Shown: positions 5,813 to 13,178, counted from the first letter of the stretch. The stretch: 13,178 nt of DNA from Pseudomonadota bacterium (GCA_027592105.1 JAQCLA010000042.1:1-13178); one strand, 5' to 3'. Notes: generated from the sequence alone by a model not told the origin. Numbers and translations are program-made.

Positions 5813-7189
5813 TCAGAAAAAGTCGATCGAGACCTGAAGGAGTGTCTCGACCGCAGGCACATCGGCGGCAAGCACGAATAGAACGATCACATCGCCCTCG
5901 TCGATCCGGGTCGAGCCCGAGGCCCGCACCACCTTGCCGCCCTTTTGCACTGCGCCCACAAGCACGCCTTCGGGAAAATCGATATCGCGGATCTGCCGCC
6001 CGGCGATGGCCGAGGTCGACAGAACCTGCGCCTCGATCACCTCCGCCTCGCTGTCGCCCACCGAATAGACACCGCGCACACGCCCATGGCGGATATGGCG
6101 CAGGATCGAGCTGACCGTGGTCGCACGCGGGTTGATATAGGCATCGATCCCCAAGGGCTGCATCAGCGGCACCAAGGTCGGATCATTGATCAACGCGATC
6201 GAAAGGCTTGCCCCGGCGGTCTTGGCTCGGACAGATGCAAGCAGGTTTGTTTTGTCGTCGTCGGTCACGCACAGCACCGCATCGACCCGGTCGACACCCG
6301 CCTCGCGCAGGATTTCGGCATCCAATCCATCGCCATGCAGCACGATGGTGCGCTCGAGCGCATCTGCGGCCACTTCGGCGCGCGCACGCGACTTCTCGAT
6401 CACGCGCACCCGCATCCGCTCTGGCCCTGATTCCAGCGCCCGCGCGACCGTGAGCCCCACGTTGCCGCCGCCCACGATCAAGACCCGTTCGGGCAGGCGC
6501 GCGGTCTTGCCGAAAATCTCAAGCGCGCGGCCCGCATCGACCGTATGGGAAAAAACATAGATCTGATCGCCCGCGAAAAGCTGATCGCCGGGTTCCGGCA
6601 CGAACAAGCTGCCCGCACGGCGGATACCCACGACAATGGCGCGCAGCGTGGAGAAGAGTTCGGACAATTGCTTGAGCGGGGTTTCCAGCACCGGGCAATC
6701 GGCGTCGAGTTGAATTCCCAAAAGCTTGGCATCGCCTGCCAGAAAATCTTCCGTATCGAATGTCGCGGGCGAACGGATGCGCGCAAGGGCCGCCTGTGCC
6801 ACCTCTTCCTCGGGCGAGATCACCACATCGATCGGCAAGTGGTCGCGCCGGTAAAGATCGGAGTAGATCGCATCCAGATAGCTGCGCGCACGCAAACGCG
6901 CGATCTTGCGCGGAACGGCGAAAACCGAATGGGCGACCTGACAGGTCACCATATTCACCTCGTCCGAAAAGGTTGCCGCGATGATCATGTCGGCATCGCG
7001 CGCACCCGCACGCTCAAGCACATCGGGGTAGGAGGCAAAGCCCGTCAACCCCTGCACATCGAGCGTGTCGGTCGCACGGCGCACCAGATCGGGGTTGCTA
7101 TCAACCACCGTCACATCGTTCTTTTCGCCAGAAAGATGGCGCGCGATCTGCCAGCCGACCTGACCCGCGCCACAGATGATGACCTTCAT
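5813..7189 (-). CDS. trkA: Trk potassium transporter, NAD-binding regulatory subunit TrkA
   Basis: A 458-residue cytosolic protein that gates TrkH. It has the duplicated RCK layout of full-length TrkA: the first Rossmann domain starts MKVIICGAGQVG (GxGxxG at 7-12, D30 ending strand 2), followed by a TrkA-C domain to about 230. The second has ERVLIVGGGNVG (glycine motif 240-245) and a C-terminal TrkA-C domain from about 375 to the end. Length matches E. coli TrkA. The start at 7189 has GGAAG 4 bases upstream. It directly precedes trkH. In several Rhodobacteraceae I recall ntrBCYX upstream of trkA; here an ABC exporter is upstream instead. Confidence 0.96.
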   Translation of the reverse strand: MKVIICGAGQVGWQIARHLSGEKNDVTVVDSNPDLVRRATDTLDVQGLTGFASYPDVLERAGARDADMIIAATFSDEVNMVTCQVAHSVFAVPRKIARLRARSYLDAIYSDLYRRDHLPIDVVISPEEEVAQAALARIRSPATFDTEDFLAGDAKLLGIQLDADCPVLETPLKQLSELFSTLRAIVVGIRRAGSLFVPEPGDQLFAGDQIYVFSHTVDAGRALEIFGKTARLPERVLIVGGGNVGLTVARALESGPERMRVRVIEKSRARAEVAADALERTIVLHGDGLDAEILREAGVDRVDAVLCVTDDDKTNLLASVRAKTAGASLSIALINDPTLVPLMQPLGIDAYINPRATTVSSILRHIRHGRVRGVYSVGDSEAEVIEAQVLSTSAIAGRQIRDIDFPEGVLVGAVQKGGKVVRASGSTRIDEGDVIVLFVLAADVPAVETLLQVSIDFF

Positions 7190-7223
7190 GAAACTTCCGT
7201 CCCTGCGGCCGCATTCAGCCCTT

Positions 7224-7252
7224 CAGTGGCATGCATTGGCGGCAAAGGTCAA
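7224..7252 (-). promoter_or_regulatory. trkA: Weak promoter candidate upstream of trkA
   Basis: On the minus strand TTGACC (7252-7247) resembles a -35 box. The hexamer 17 bases on, CCACTG, is a poor -10. It lies in the 143-base gap between the ABC exporter and trkA, the only substantial gap before the trkA-trkH-hfq-hflX-tgt run, which makes a promoter here plausible. Confidence 0.25.
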
Positions 7253-7332
7253 TCCACATTGCCCCGTGCTTCGCCCTTCACCTTTGTCCAAATACGCGCC
7301 GCGCCTGCAGCGCCAGATGACCGCATTTGCGA

Positions 7333-9195
7333 TTAGGTCTCTTCCTCGGCTTGTTGGCGCGCCCACATGGTCGCATAGCGGCCACCCTTGGCGATCAAAT
7401 CGTCATGGGTGCCGCGCTCGACGATTTCACCTGCTTCCAACACGATGATCTGATCGGCATCGACGACTGTCGAAAGCCGATGCGCGATGGTGATGACCGA
7501 CCGCCCCTCGCCCATCATCTTCAACTCATGCTGAATATCGCGCTCGGTCTCGCTGTCGAGTGCGCTTGTCGCCTCGTCCAGCAACAAGATGGGCGGATCC
7601 TTGAGCAGCGTGCGCGCGATCCCCACGCGCTGCTTCTCGCCACCCGACAGCTTGAGGCCGCGTTCACCCACAGGCGTGTCATAGCCTTCGGGCAAGGCCG
7701 CGATGAAATCATGGATGCGTGCGGCGCGCGCGGCACCCTCGATCTCTTCTTGCGTCGCCCCTGCCCGGCCATAGCCGATATTGTAGCGGATCGTATCATT
7801 GAACAGCACCGTGTCTTGCGGCACCACGCCGATCTGACCATGCAGGCTGTCTTGCGTTACATCGCGCAAATCCTGCCCATCGATCCGGATCGCGCCACCC
7901 GTCACATCGTAGAACCGGAACAAAAGCTTGCCGATTGTCGATTTGCCTGACCCCGAGGGGCCGACCAGCGCCACCGTCTCACCGGGTTTCAAGCTAAAGC
8001 TCAACCCCTTGAGGATGGCGCGCGCTGGATCATAGGAAAAGCGCACATCCTCGAAGACAACCGCGCCACCCGTGACCGAAAGCGCGGGCGCGCCGGGCTT
8101 ATCGTGAACCTCCTGCGGCTGTTCGAGAAGGTCGAACATCTCGCCCATATCGACAAGGCTTTGGCGGATCTCGCGATAGACCGTGCCAAGAAAATTCAGC
8201 GGGATGGTGATCTGGATCATGAAGGCGTTGACCATGACGAAATCACCCGTCGTCAACTCACCCGCTTGCACGCCGATCGCGGCCATGACCATCACGATCA
8301 CAAGCCCCGCGGTGATGATCACCGATTGCCCAAAGTTCAGAAAAGCCAAGGAAAGCGAGGTTTTGATCGCCGCGCGCTCATAGCCTTCCATCGCGCCATC
8401 ATAGCGCGCCGCCTCGCGCTTTTCGGCACCGAAATATTTTACGGTCTCGTAGTTGAGCAGGCTATCGATCGCTTTTTGGTTGGCGTCGGTGTCTTGCTCG
8501 TTCATCTCCTTGCGGATCTTCACGCGCCATTCGGTCACCGCAAAGGTGAACCAGACATACAGCCCGATGGTGACGACAAGCACGATCAGATAGCTGATAT
8601 CAAAGACCAAGGCCAAGATGATGCCGGTCAGAAAAAGCTCCAGCACCAAGGGACCGACCGAGAAAAGCATGAAGCGCAGCAAGAAGTCCACGCCCTTCAC
8701 ACCGCGTTCGATGATCCGGCTCAAGCCGCCTGTTTTACGCGTGATGTGATAGCGCAGCGACAGCGCGTGGATATGTTCAAAGGTCTCAAGGGCAAGCTGG
8801 CGCAGGGCCGCTTGCGCCACGCGGGCAAAGACCGCATCGCGCAATTGCTGAAAGCCCACATTGGCCGCGCGCGCCACGCCATAGGCCACCGTGATGCCCA
8901 CGGCCCCCATCCCCAACAGCCAAGCGGGGCTTGCCCCCTCGCCCGTCAAGACATCGACGGCGGCTTTATAGACAAAGGGCGTGCCCACACCCACCAGCTT
9001 GGCCAAGAGCAAAAAGGCCAGCGCCGCCACAACGCGGTTTTTCACCCAAGGCTTATCCTCGGGCCAAAGATAGGGCGCCACCTTGCGCAAGGTGCGCCAG
9101 CTCGAACGGCGCTCACGCGCGCCTTCGGTCTCGGGAATCGGGCTTGGCAGATGGGCCGCGGGCCTTGGGCCTGCGGCACGTGTATTGGCTTGCAT
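7333..9195 (-). CDS. Atm1/HMT1-type ABC exporter (fused membrane and ATPase domains)
   Basis: A 620-residue half-transporter working as a homodimer in the inner membrane. The N-terminal membrane domain (about 55-345) carries the Atm1-family segments KTGGLSRIIERGVKGVDF and NYETVKYFGAE (248-258). The ATPase domain has Walker A GPSGSGKST (412-420), Q-loop around VVPQD, signature LSGGE (516-520), Walker B ILLLDE (536-541) and H572 in the switch. R224/R228 and N287/Q290 keep the spacing of the glutathione-binding residues I recall for Novosphingobium Atm1 (206/210 and 269/272). This favours export of glutathione conjugates, metal-glutathione or persulfide-type substrates over lipid A or peptides. 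The start at 9195 has AGGA 7 bases upstream. The LysM gene ends 65 bases upstream on the same strand, so cotranscription is possible. Confidence 0.92.
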   Translation of the reverse strand: MQANTRAAGPRPAAHLPSPIPETEGARERRSSWRTLRKVAPYLWPEDKPWVKNRVVAALAFLLLAKLVGVGTPFVYKAAVDVLTGEGASPAWLLGMGAVGITVAYGVARAANVGFQQLRDAVFARVAQAALRQLALETFEHIHALSLRYHITRKTGGLSRIIERGVKGVDFLLRFMLFSVGPLVLELFLTGIILALVFDISYLIVLVVTIGLYVWFTFAVTEWRVKIRKEMNEQDTDANQKAIDSLLNYETVKYFGAEKREAARYDGAMEGYERAAIKTSLSLAFLNFGQSVIITAGLVIVMVMAAIGVQAGELTTGDFVMVNAFMIQITIPLNFLGTVYREIRQSLVDMGEMFDLLEQPQEVHDKPGAPALSVTGGAVVFEDVRFSYDPARAILKGLSFSLKPGETVALVGPSGSGKSTIGKLLFRFYDVTGGAIRIDGQDLRDVTQDSLHGQIGVVPQDTVLFNDTIRYNIGYGRAGATQEEIEGAARAARIHDFIAALPEGYDTPVGERGLKLSGGEKQRVGIARTLLKDPPILLLDEATSALDSETERDIQHELKMMGEGRSVITIAHRLSTVVDADQIIVLEAGEIVERGTHDDLIAKGGRYATMWARQQAEEET

Positions 9196-9260
9196 GGAAT
9201 GATCCTAGCGGGCGGTCTGGCCCACTACCTAAGTCGCGATCCCGGAAATGGCCAGAGCGA

Positions 9261-10757
9261 TCAGGGCGCAGTGTCTGTGCGTGGAAGATCAGGCAGCGCA
9301 AAGATCTGTCCGGGGAAAATCAAATCAGGATCGCGGATATTGGCCCGGTTCTCTTGGAAAATCTGCACATACAAGATGCCGTTTCCAAAATTCGCCTCGG
9401 CAATCCCCCATAGCGTAAAGCCACGCTGAACAGTGATCACCGAACTTCCCGGTTCGGCCAGCATCGGATTGTCGCGGATACGGGCGGGATCTTCGCGCAA
9501 GAAGGGCGTTTGCACCGTCGCGGCCACACCACCGTTGGCGTCAAGCTGTTCGATCCGCAACGTGTAGGTGCCCGCTGGGACATCGGACAAGGGGATGCTC
9601 CATTGACCACCGGCGTCGATGGTCGCCCTTCCCACCGCCTCATCGTCAAGCGTAAAGCGCAGCTCTGCATCCGCAGGGCCGCGGCCAGCCAAGGACACAT
9701 CACCTTGATTATCATAGGTAATGGCGTCGAGTTGGACATTGGCTCCCGCTTGCGCCTCGGCCCCTTGCGCGACGCGGATACCGTCTTGGCCTGCAATCAA
9801 GACCGCCGGCGCCTGTGGTGCAGCTGCATCCGTTGCATCGGCGGTCTGCTCGGCGCTGGCGACTTCGGTCTGCGCGGTGCTTTGAGCGGTGGTCTGCGCG
9901 GCGCTAGAGACCTCGGTCTGCGCGATCACGGCCTGATCTGTCTGCGCTGTCTCCACAACGGCGGGTGCATCCACAACGGCGGGTGCATTCGCGCTTGCCG
10001 CCACTTCAGCCGTTGCCGCAACACTTGGCTGCGGGTCGGTGGCCGTGTTTTCCGCCATCACGGCTTGGCTTGATTGCGCGTCAGGCGCCACTGTCTCGGT
10101 GGCGGCGATATCGCCTGCAATTTTCGCCACTTGTGCTGCAAAGGGTGCGATCAGCACGCTCTCGGCACCAGCGACCGAAATGCCATCGGCACCCATCGCC
10201 TCAAGGCTGAGGACCCGCGCCAGATCGGAGGGATCAATCGCCAGCATGGCCACGAAATTCCCGGCGCTATCCGCCGTGACGGTATCGAGTGTCTCGCCAT
10301 CGAGGCGCAGCACGACAGTTGCGCCCGGCGCTGCCTGTCCTGCGATCACCGCATTGCCCTCGGCATCGACGCGCACAACATCAAGCTTGGGTGCGATCGG
10401 TGCAGGTACCGTTTCAACCACGGCGCTATCAGGCGCGGCCAGCGGCGCTGCGGCTTGTGCAGCCTCCTGCTCAACCGCCGTGACAGCGTCAGCCGCTTGT
10501 TCAGTGGCAGGCGCGGCTTCCACGCCCACACCAGGCACGGCAGGCTGCGTGGTGGCTACAGCATCAGCTGGCTGCGTGATGGCCACAGCATAAGCTGGCT
10601 GCGTGGTGGCCACAGCATCGGCTGGCGGCGCAACCTCTGGCCCATCGCGAAACGTAACGAAAGCAACTGCACCCGCGAACACCACTGACCCGATAATTCC
10701 AGCCCAGAAGATCGCGCTATTGCTTGCCCCTGATGCGCCCGACGTAGGTGTCGCCAT
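9261..10757 (-). CDS. Membrane-anchored LysM protein with Ig-like segments
   Basis: A 498-residue protein with a short cytoplasmic N-terminus, one transmembrane helix (about 14-35, AIFWAGIIGSVVFAGAVAFV) and a periplasmic Ala/Gln/Thr-rich region. The first Ig-like segment is around 122-175 (VDAEGNAVIAGQAAPGATVVL). A long low-complexity linker follows (about 205-320), then a second Ig-like segment around 342-417 (YDNQGDVSLAGRGPADAEL). The C-terminal LysM domain is at about 440-489 (VQRGFTLWGIAEANFG...DPDLIFPGQIFALP). LysM binds peptidoglycan, so the protein probably links the inner membrane to the wall. This architecture is widespread but uncharacterised in Rhodobacteraceae. The frame opens at 10850; I prefer the ATG at 10757 because the helix then sits at the N-terminus and a GAGA lies just upstream. 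Two DNA-level tandem repeats encode parts of the linkers. Confidence 0.88.
   Translation of the reverse strand: MATPTSGASGASNSAIFWAGIIGSVVFAGAVAFVTFRDGPEVAPPADAVATTQPAYAVAITQPADAVATTQPAVPGVGVEAAPATEQAADAVTAVEQEAAQAAAPLAAPDSAVVETVPAPIAPKLDVVRVDAEGNAVIAGQAAPGATVVLRLDGETLDTVTADSAGNFVAMLAIDPSDLARVLSLEAMGADGISVAGAESVLIAPFAAQVAKIAGDIAATETVAPDAQSSQAVMAENTATDPQPSVAATAEVAASANAPAVVDAPAVVETAQTDQAVIAQTEVSSAAQTTAQSTAQTEVASAEQTADATDAAAPQAPAVLIAGQDGIRVAQGAEAQAGANVQLDAITYDNQGDVSLAGRGPADAELRFTLDDEAVGRATIDAGGQWSIPLSDVPAGTYTLRIEQLDANGGVAATVQTPFLREDPARIRDNPMLAEPGSSVITVQRGFTLWGIAEANFGNGILYVQIFQENRANIRDPDLIFPGQIFALPDLPRTDTAP
9952..9987. repeat. Two tandem copies of an 18-base unit
   Basis: Two perfect copies (9952-9969 and 9970-9987) lie inside the low-complexity linker of the LysM protein and encode the repeated APAVV[D/E] peptide. 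A typical replication-slippage product. Confidence 0.85.
10543..10623. repeat. Three tandem copies of a 27-base unit
   Basis: Copies at 10543-10569, 10570-10596 and 10597-10623 differ at only a few bases and stay in frame, giving three nonapeptides of the type PADAVATTQ just outside the membrane helix of the LysM protein. The copy number could vary between strains without breaking the frame. Confidence 0.88.
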
Positions 10758-10811
10758 AATTTTCTCGTCTCCCCACCGCAAAGGCCAAAGCCCTCGGCAT
10801 CCCAGTTCCGT

Positions 10812-10824
10812 CGTGAAGATCACG
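10812..10824. promoter_or_regulatory. Perfect dyad in the divergent LysM/LOG promoter region
   Basis: CGTGA-AGA-TCACG is a 5-base perfect inverted repeat, 13 bases upstream of the LOG -35 candidate, within the 142-base divergent gap. It could be an operator, but no regulator is implicated. Confidence 0.28.
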
Positions 10825-10837
10825 GCCCCCATGCCGC

Positions 10838-10866
10838 TTGAGACCCTCACCGGTTCGGCCTATCAG
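10838..10866 (+). promoter_or_regulatory. Sigma-70-type promoter candidate for the LOG gene
   Basis: TTGAGA (10838-10843, five of six consensus bases), a 17-base spacer and TATCAG (10861-10866, four of six) precede the start codon, with an expected transcript start near 10873 and a leader of about 27 bases holding AAGGGA. This is the best promoter match in the window. Confidence 0.55.
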
Positions 10867-10899
10867 GGGGGAAACCTCGGGCAAGTGCAAGGGATCACG

Positions 10900-11460
10900 A
10901 TGAAAACGCTCTCTGTTTGTGTCTATTGTGGCGCGCGCTCCGGCATCGATCCAGCCTATATGGCGGCCGCGACCGATCTCGGTCGCGCCTTGGCCGAGGC
11001 CGATATGCGGCTGGTCTATGGCGCAGGCGATGTGGGCATCATGGGCGCAGTCGCGCGCGCCGCCCAATCGGCGCGCGGCGAAACCTTTGGCGTCATTCCC
11101 GCGCATCTGATGGCATGGGAGGTGGGCAAGCGCGACCTGACCACCTTTATCGTCACCGAAACCATGCATGAGCGCAAAAAAGTGATGTTCATGAATGCCG
11201 ATGCGGTGGTTGTTCTGCCCGGCGGCGCGGGGTCGCTTGACGAGTTTTTCGAGGTGCTGACATGGCGACAGCTCGGCCTGCATCACAAGCCCATCTACCT
11301 GCTTGATATCGCGGGCTACTGGCAGCCGCTCATCGCGCTGATCGACCATGTGATCGCGCAAGGCTTTGCCGAGGAAAACATCAAGGGCTTCATCGAAACG
11401 GCCGATGATGTGGATTGCGTAATGGCCAAGCTCACTGCACTTGCAACACCCGCAGGCTGA
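10900..11460 (+). CDS. LOG-family protein (TIGR00730), cytokinin riboside 5'-monophosphate phosphoribohydrolase-like
   Basis: A 186-residue Rossmann-type protein of the LOG (Lonely Guy) family. Family members cleave the N-glycosidic bond of nucleoside 5'-monophosphates, releasing a free base and ribose 5-phosphate; the physiological substrate in bacteria is often unclear. It carries the signature PGGAGSLDE (107-115) matching PGGxGTxxE, the preceding MHERKK (89-94) with the conserved Arg-Lys, and YGAGDVGIMG (40-49) in place of the more usual GGGxxGxMG. The start at 10900 is fixed by AAGGGA 5 bases upstream and by the family N-terminus SVCVYCGARSG; the frame is open further upstream but only antisense to the LysM gene. 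It is divergent from the LysM gene and convergent with sodB. Confidence 0.92.
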   Translation: MKTLSVCVYCGARSGIDPAYMAAATDLGRALAEADMRLVYGAGDVGIMGAVARAAQSARGETFGVIPAHLMAWEVGKRDLTTFIVTETMHERKKVMFMNADAVVVLPGGAGSLDEFFEVLTWRQLGLHHKPIYLLDIAGYWQPLIALIDHVIAQGFAEENIKGFIETADDVDCVMAKLTALATPAG

Positions 11461-11464
11461 CACG

Positions 11465-11489
11465 AAAACGGCCCGCACATGGCGGGCCG
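11465..11489 (-). terminator. Intrinsic terminator of sodB
   Basis: A perfect 8-bp GC-rich stem (11469-11476 with 11482-11489; arms CGGCCCGC/GCGGGCCG) and a 5-base loop are followed on the minus strand by TTTT (11468-11465). It lies 21 bases beyond the sodB stop and 8 bases beyond the LOG stop. On the plus strand no T run follows, so it is a good terminator only for sodB. Confidence 0.75.
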
Positions 11490-11510
11490 CAATCAAACAA
11501 TGTCCGCCGA

Positions 11511-12116
11511 TCAACCGACCAGACGGGCGGCCACATTTTCCCAATTGACCAGCTTGGTCAGGAAGTTTTCCAAGTATGCGGGGCGCTTGTTGCGGAAATC
11601 GATGTAGTAGGAATGTTCCCAAACATCGCAGCCCAATAGCGCTGTCTGACCAAAGCAGAGCGGGTTCACGCCATTCTCGGTCTTTGTGACCTTGAGCGAC
11701 CCATCCTTGTCTTTGACGAGCCAGCACCAGCCCGACCCGAACTGACCCGCGCCTGCGGCGGCGAAATCAGCCATGAATTGATCGACAGAGCCAAAGCTTT
11801 CGGTGATGGCCTTTGAAAGCTCGCCAGGCATACCGCCCTCGCCCGGACCCATCATTTCCCAAAACTGGTTGTGGTTCCAATGCTGCGAGGCGTTGTTGAA
11901 GATGCCGTTCTGGGCAACCGCACCGGCCTGATAGGTGCCGGTGACAATCTCTTCGAGGGATTTGTTTTCCCACTCGGTGCCTGCGATCAGCTTATTGCCG
12001 TTGTCGACATAGGCCTTGTGATGCAGGTCATGGTGATATTCCAGCGTCTCGCGGCTCATGCCGAGGCCGGCCAGCGCATCATGGTCATAGGGAAGATCGG
12101 GAAGTGTGAAAGCCAT
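11511..12116 (-). CDS. sodB: Superoxide dismutase, iron type
   Basis: A 201-residue cytosolic enzyme that converts superoxide to oxygen and hydrogen peroxide. Metal ligands are visible at the FeSOD positions: H28 in LEYHHDLHHKAY, H82 in HWNHNQFW, and D164 and H168 in DVWEHSYYIDFRN. Q78 in NNASQHW is the active-site glutamine supplied by the N-terminal half, which is typical of iron rather than manganese enzymes. An Mn or cambialistic activity cannot be excluded from sequence alone. The ATG at 12116 (MAFTLPDLPYDHDAL) matches the family start and has GAGGGGG 8 bases upstream; the in-frame ATG at 12137 lacks a ribosome binding site. It is monocistronic by layout, with its own terminator and a 114-base upstream gap. 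Confidence 0.95.
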   Translation of the reverse strand: MAFTLPDLPYDHDALAGLGMSRETLEYHHDLHHKAYVDNGNKLIAGTEWENKSLEEIVTGTYQAGAVAQNGIFNNASQHWNHNQFWEMMGPGEGGMPGELSKAITESFGSVDQFMADFAAAGAGQFGSGWCWLVKDKDGSLKVTKTENGVNPLCFGQTALLGCDVWEHSYYIDFRNKRPAYLENFLTKLVNWENVAARLVG

Positions 12117-12155
12117 GTGATGGGCCCCCTCGTTCATGGTTGCAAGTTAAGGCAC

Positions 12156-12184
12156 AGATGGAGCGCGGTACAGGGGCGCGTCAA
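12156..12184 (-). promoter_or_regulatory. sodB: Promoter candidate for sodB
   Basis: TTGACG (12184-12179) is a five-of-six -35 match; the hexamer 17 bases on, CCATCT, is a poor -10. Its position about 40 bases before the sodB start, in the gap after soxG, is suitable. There is no clear terminator for the sox operon in the gap (12117-12230), so read-through is possible. Confidence 0.33.
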
Positions 12185-12230
12185 CCCCGACTGCCTTGCC
12201 GCGGGTCGAAAAACCCAAGCGCCCTGCCCC

Positions 12231-12794
12231 TCAGTGATAACCGACAGCGCCACCCGGCTGGGCAGAGACCGCCAGCAAATCGAACACATAGCGCGCGACC
12301 GAGCGGAAACAGATCACCCGCGCCTCGGTCTCGGTCTCGAACCAAATCGCGCCCGCCACCTGCTGCATCCGCGTGCGCCGCATCTCGCCCACGCCCAACC
12401 CCGTGATATCAGCAGGGGTGATCTTTGCGATCACATCGCGCAGCGCCCCGGCCTGCCCGCTCAGCGCAAACATCGCGCGCGCATCCGAGACATTGACCAC
12501 CAGATTATGCTGGCTGGCCAATGCCGCGCCAAGATCAGCCACCAGCCCGTCGGCCGATGCATGGTCACATAAGATCATCACCTCATCGGGTGACATCCAC
12601 GCCAGTTGTACACCCTGCCCCGTGGTGATCATGCGCGGCGCGGGCATGGCGAGGCCGGTGACCTTTTTGACCGCTTTGGCGGCTTTATCCAGATCGGCGC
12701 GCAGAGTGATCATGCCTTGCAGACCCATCTCGCGGATCATGATCGCGCCGTCGAATTGCGCTTCGGCAAGGGCGCTTTGCATCGCGTCAGACAT
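12231..12794 (-). CDS. soxG: Sarcosine oxidase, gamma subunit
   Basis: A 187-residue small subunit of the heterotetrameric sarcosine oxidase, which oxidatively demethylates sarcosine to glycine with production of hydrogen peroxide and methylene-tetrahydrofolate. The sequence is of the SoxG type: GMITLRADLDKAAKAVKKVTGL near the N-terminus, then LAWMSPDEVMIL, VVNVSDARAMFALSG and a C-terminal VICFRSVARYVFDLL, a T-fold distantly like GcvT/YgfZ. It starts inside the end of soxA (8-base overlap, translational coupling) with a GGGGGA ribosome binding site 8 bases upstream. It is the last gene of the usual soxBDAG order. Confidence 0.92.
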   Translation of the reverse strand: MSDAMQSALAEAQFDGAIMIREMGLQGMITLRADLDKAAKAVKKVTGLAMPAPRMITTGQGVQLAWMSPDEVMILCDHASADGLVADLGAALASQHNLVVNVSDARAMFALSGQAGALRDVIAKITPADITGLGVGEMRRTRMQQVAGAIWFETETEARVICFRSVARYVFDLLAVSAQPGGAVGYH

Positions 12795-13178
12795 TCTGCT
12801 TTTCCCCCGCGGGATCGAAGAACACCGGGCTGACGATGCGCGCCTTAATGGTTTGCATCTCGCCCTTGGCGTCCTTCTTGGTGGTGTTGAAGGCGATCAC
12901 CTCGCCCATCCGATCAGGCCCGTGCAGCACAAGCCCCATCGCGATACCGCGCCCCAGCGTGGGCGAGAAATAGGTGGAGGTCACGCGCCCCTGCGTATTG
13001 CGCTGGCCATTGGCATTCAGCCCCTCGGCAAGTGCGTAACAGCCATCGGGCAGAACCGAACCATCGAGCGTTTCCAGCCCAACCAGCTTCCAGCGGTTGG
13101 GATCGCGCATATGCGCCCGCTCTTGCGCGCGCTTTCCCAGATAGTCCGATTTCTTCTTCGAAATCGCCCAATCCAGCC
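12787..13178 (-). CDS. soxA: Sarcosine oxidase, alpha subunit (C-terminal part only)
   Basis: The gene enters from the right edge, already in frame; the last 130 codons are present. The sequence LDWAISKKKSDYLGKRAQ...DPNRWKLVGLETLD and the closing GRVTSTYFSPTLGRGIAMGLV match the aminomethyltransferase (GcvT-like) C-terminal domain of SoxA, which hands the methyl carbon to tetrahydrofolate. The N-terminal FAD/NAD-binding part of this roughly 1000-residue subunit lies outside. No frame damage is seen. The alternative, dimethylglycine or another GcvT-type dehydrogenase, is unlikely because soxG follows directly. Confidence 0.9.
   Translation of the reverse strand, partial: LDWAISKKKSDYLGKRAQERAHMRDPNRWKLVGLETLDGSVLPDGCYALAEGLNANGQRNTQGRVTSTYFSPTLGRGIAMGLVLHGPDRMGEVIAFNTTKKDAKGEMQTIKARIVSPVFFDPAGEKQNV

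Noticed and set aside
9216..9256. Hairpin between the LysM and ABC genes (TCTGGCC/GGCCAGA)
   Set aside because: The arms match perfectly over 7 bases, but the 27-base loop and absence of a T run give no support for a terminator.
8104..9429. 441-codon open frame on the plus strand over the ABC exporter
   Set aside because: Shadow of the ABC gene; His/Asp/Gln-rich and no domain seen.
10543..10623. CRISPR-like repeat array
   Set aside because: The three 27-base units are directly tandem without spacers and encode an in-frame peptide repeat.
12185..12230. Intrinsic terminator after soxG
   Set aside because: Only a GGGT/ACCC stem of 4 bp around TTTTCG is possible, with the T run in the loop rather than after the stem.

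Overview
The window looks like chromosomal DNA of an alphaproteobacterium of the family Rhodobacteraceae (Roseobacter/Rhodobacter group). The clues are high GC, the Roseobacter-type LuxR ligand-binding domains, a 77-residue Hfq next to hflX and downstream of trkA-trkH, a single-pass LysM protein with Ig-like domains, and a sarcosine oxidase operon. Nothing in it resembles a transposon, prophage, CRISPR array, tRNA or rRNA. It is densely coding: no stretch over about 170 bases lacks a gene.

Left edge (1-1413): a quorum-sensing-like module. A full-length LuxR-family regulator (complement 202-873) stands 54 bases from a divergent gene (928-1413). The second gene encodes a related autoinducer-binding domain that stops just as the DNA-binding helix-turn-helix should begin. 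Downstream of the full-length regulator, on the same strand, is a 169-base gap holding a lux-box-like dyad (87-107). It is followed by a strong ribosome binding site and the first 10 codons of a gene that runs off the left edge. The layout luxR - dyad - gene suggests, but does not prove, an acyl-homoserine-lactone synthase just outside the window.

Middle (1423-7189, all minus strand): trkA - trkH - hfq - hflX - tgt in transcription order. It joins a Trk potassium uptake system (TrkA 3 bases from TrkH) to the RNA chaperone Hfq, the ribosome-associated GTPase HflX (GTG start overlapping the hfq stop) and tRNA-guanine transglycosylase (64 bases after hflX). Small hairpins lie in the hfq leader and at the hflX/tgt junction.

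Upstream of trkA on the same strand are an Atm1-type ABC exporter (7333-9195) and, before it, an Ala-rich membrane-anchored LysM protein with two Ig-like segments and short tandem repeats (9261-10757). Divergent from the LysM gene is a LOG-family phosphoribohydrolase (10900-11460) with a good promoter candidate. It converges on an iron-type superoxide dismutase gene (complement 11511-12116), with a terminator hairpin between them. The right edge holds the end of a sarcosine oxidase operon: soxG (complete) and the 3' part of soxA.

Most of the window is well-known core genome. The part most worth following up is the LuxR pair with its HTH-less partner and the truncated gene at the left edge.
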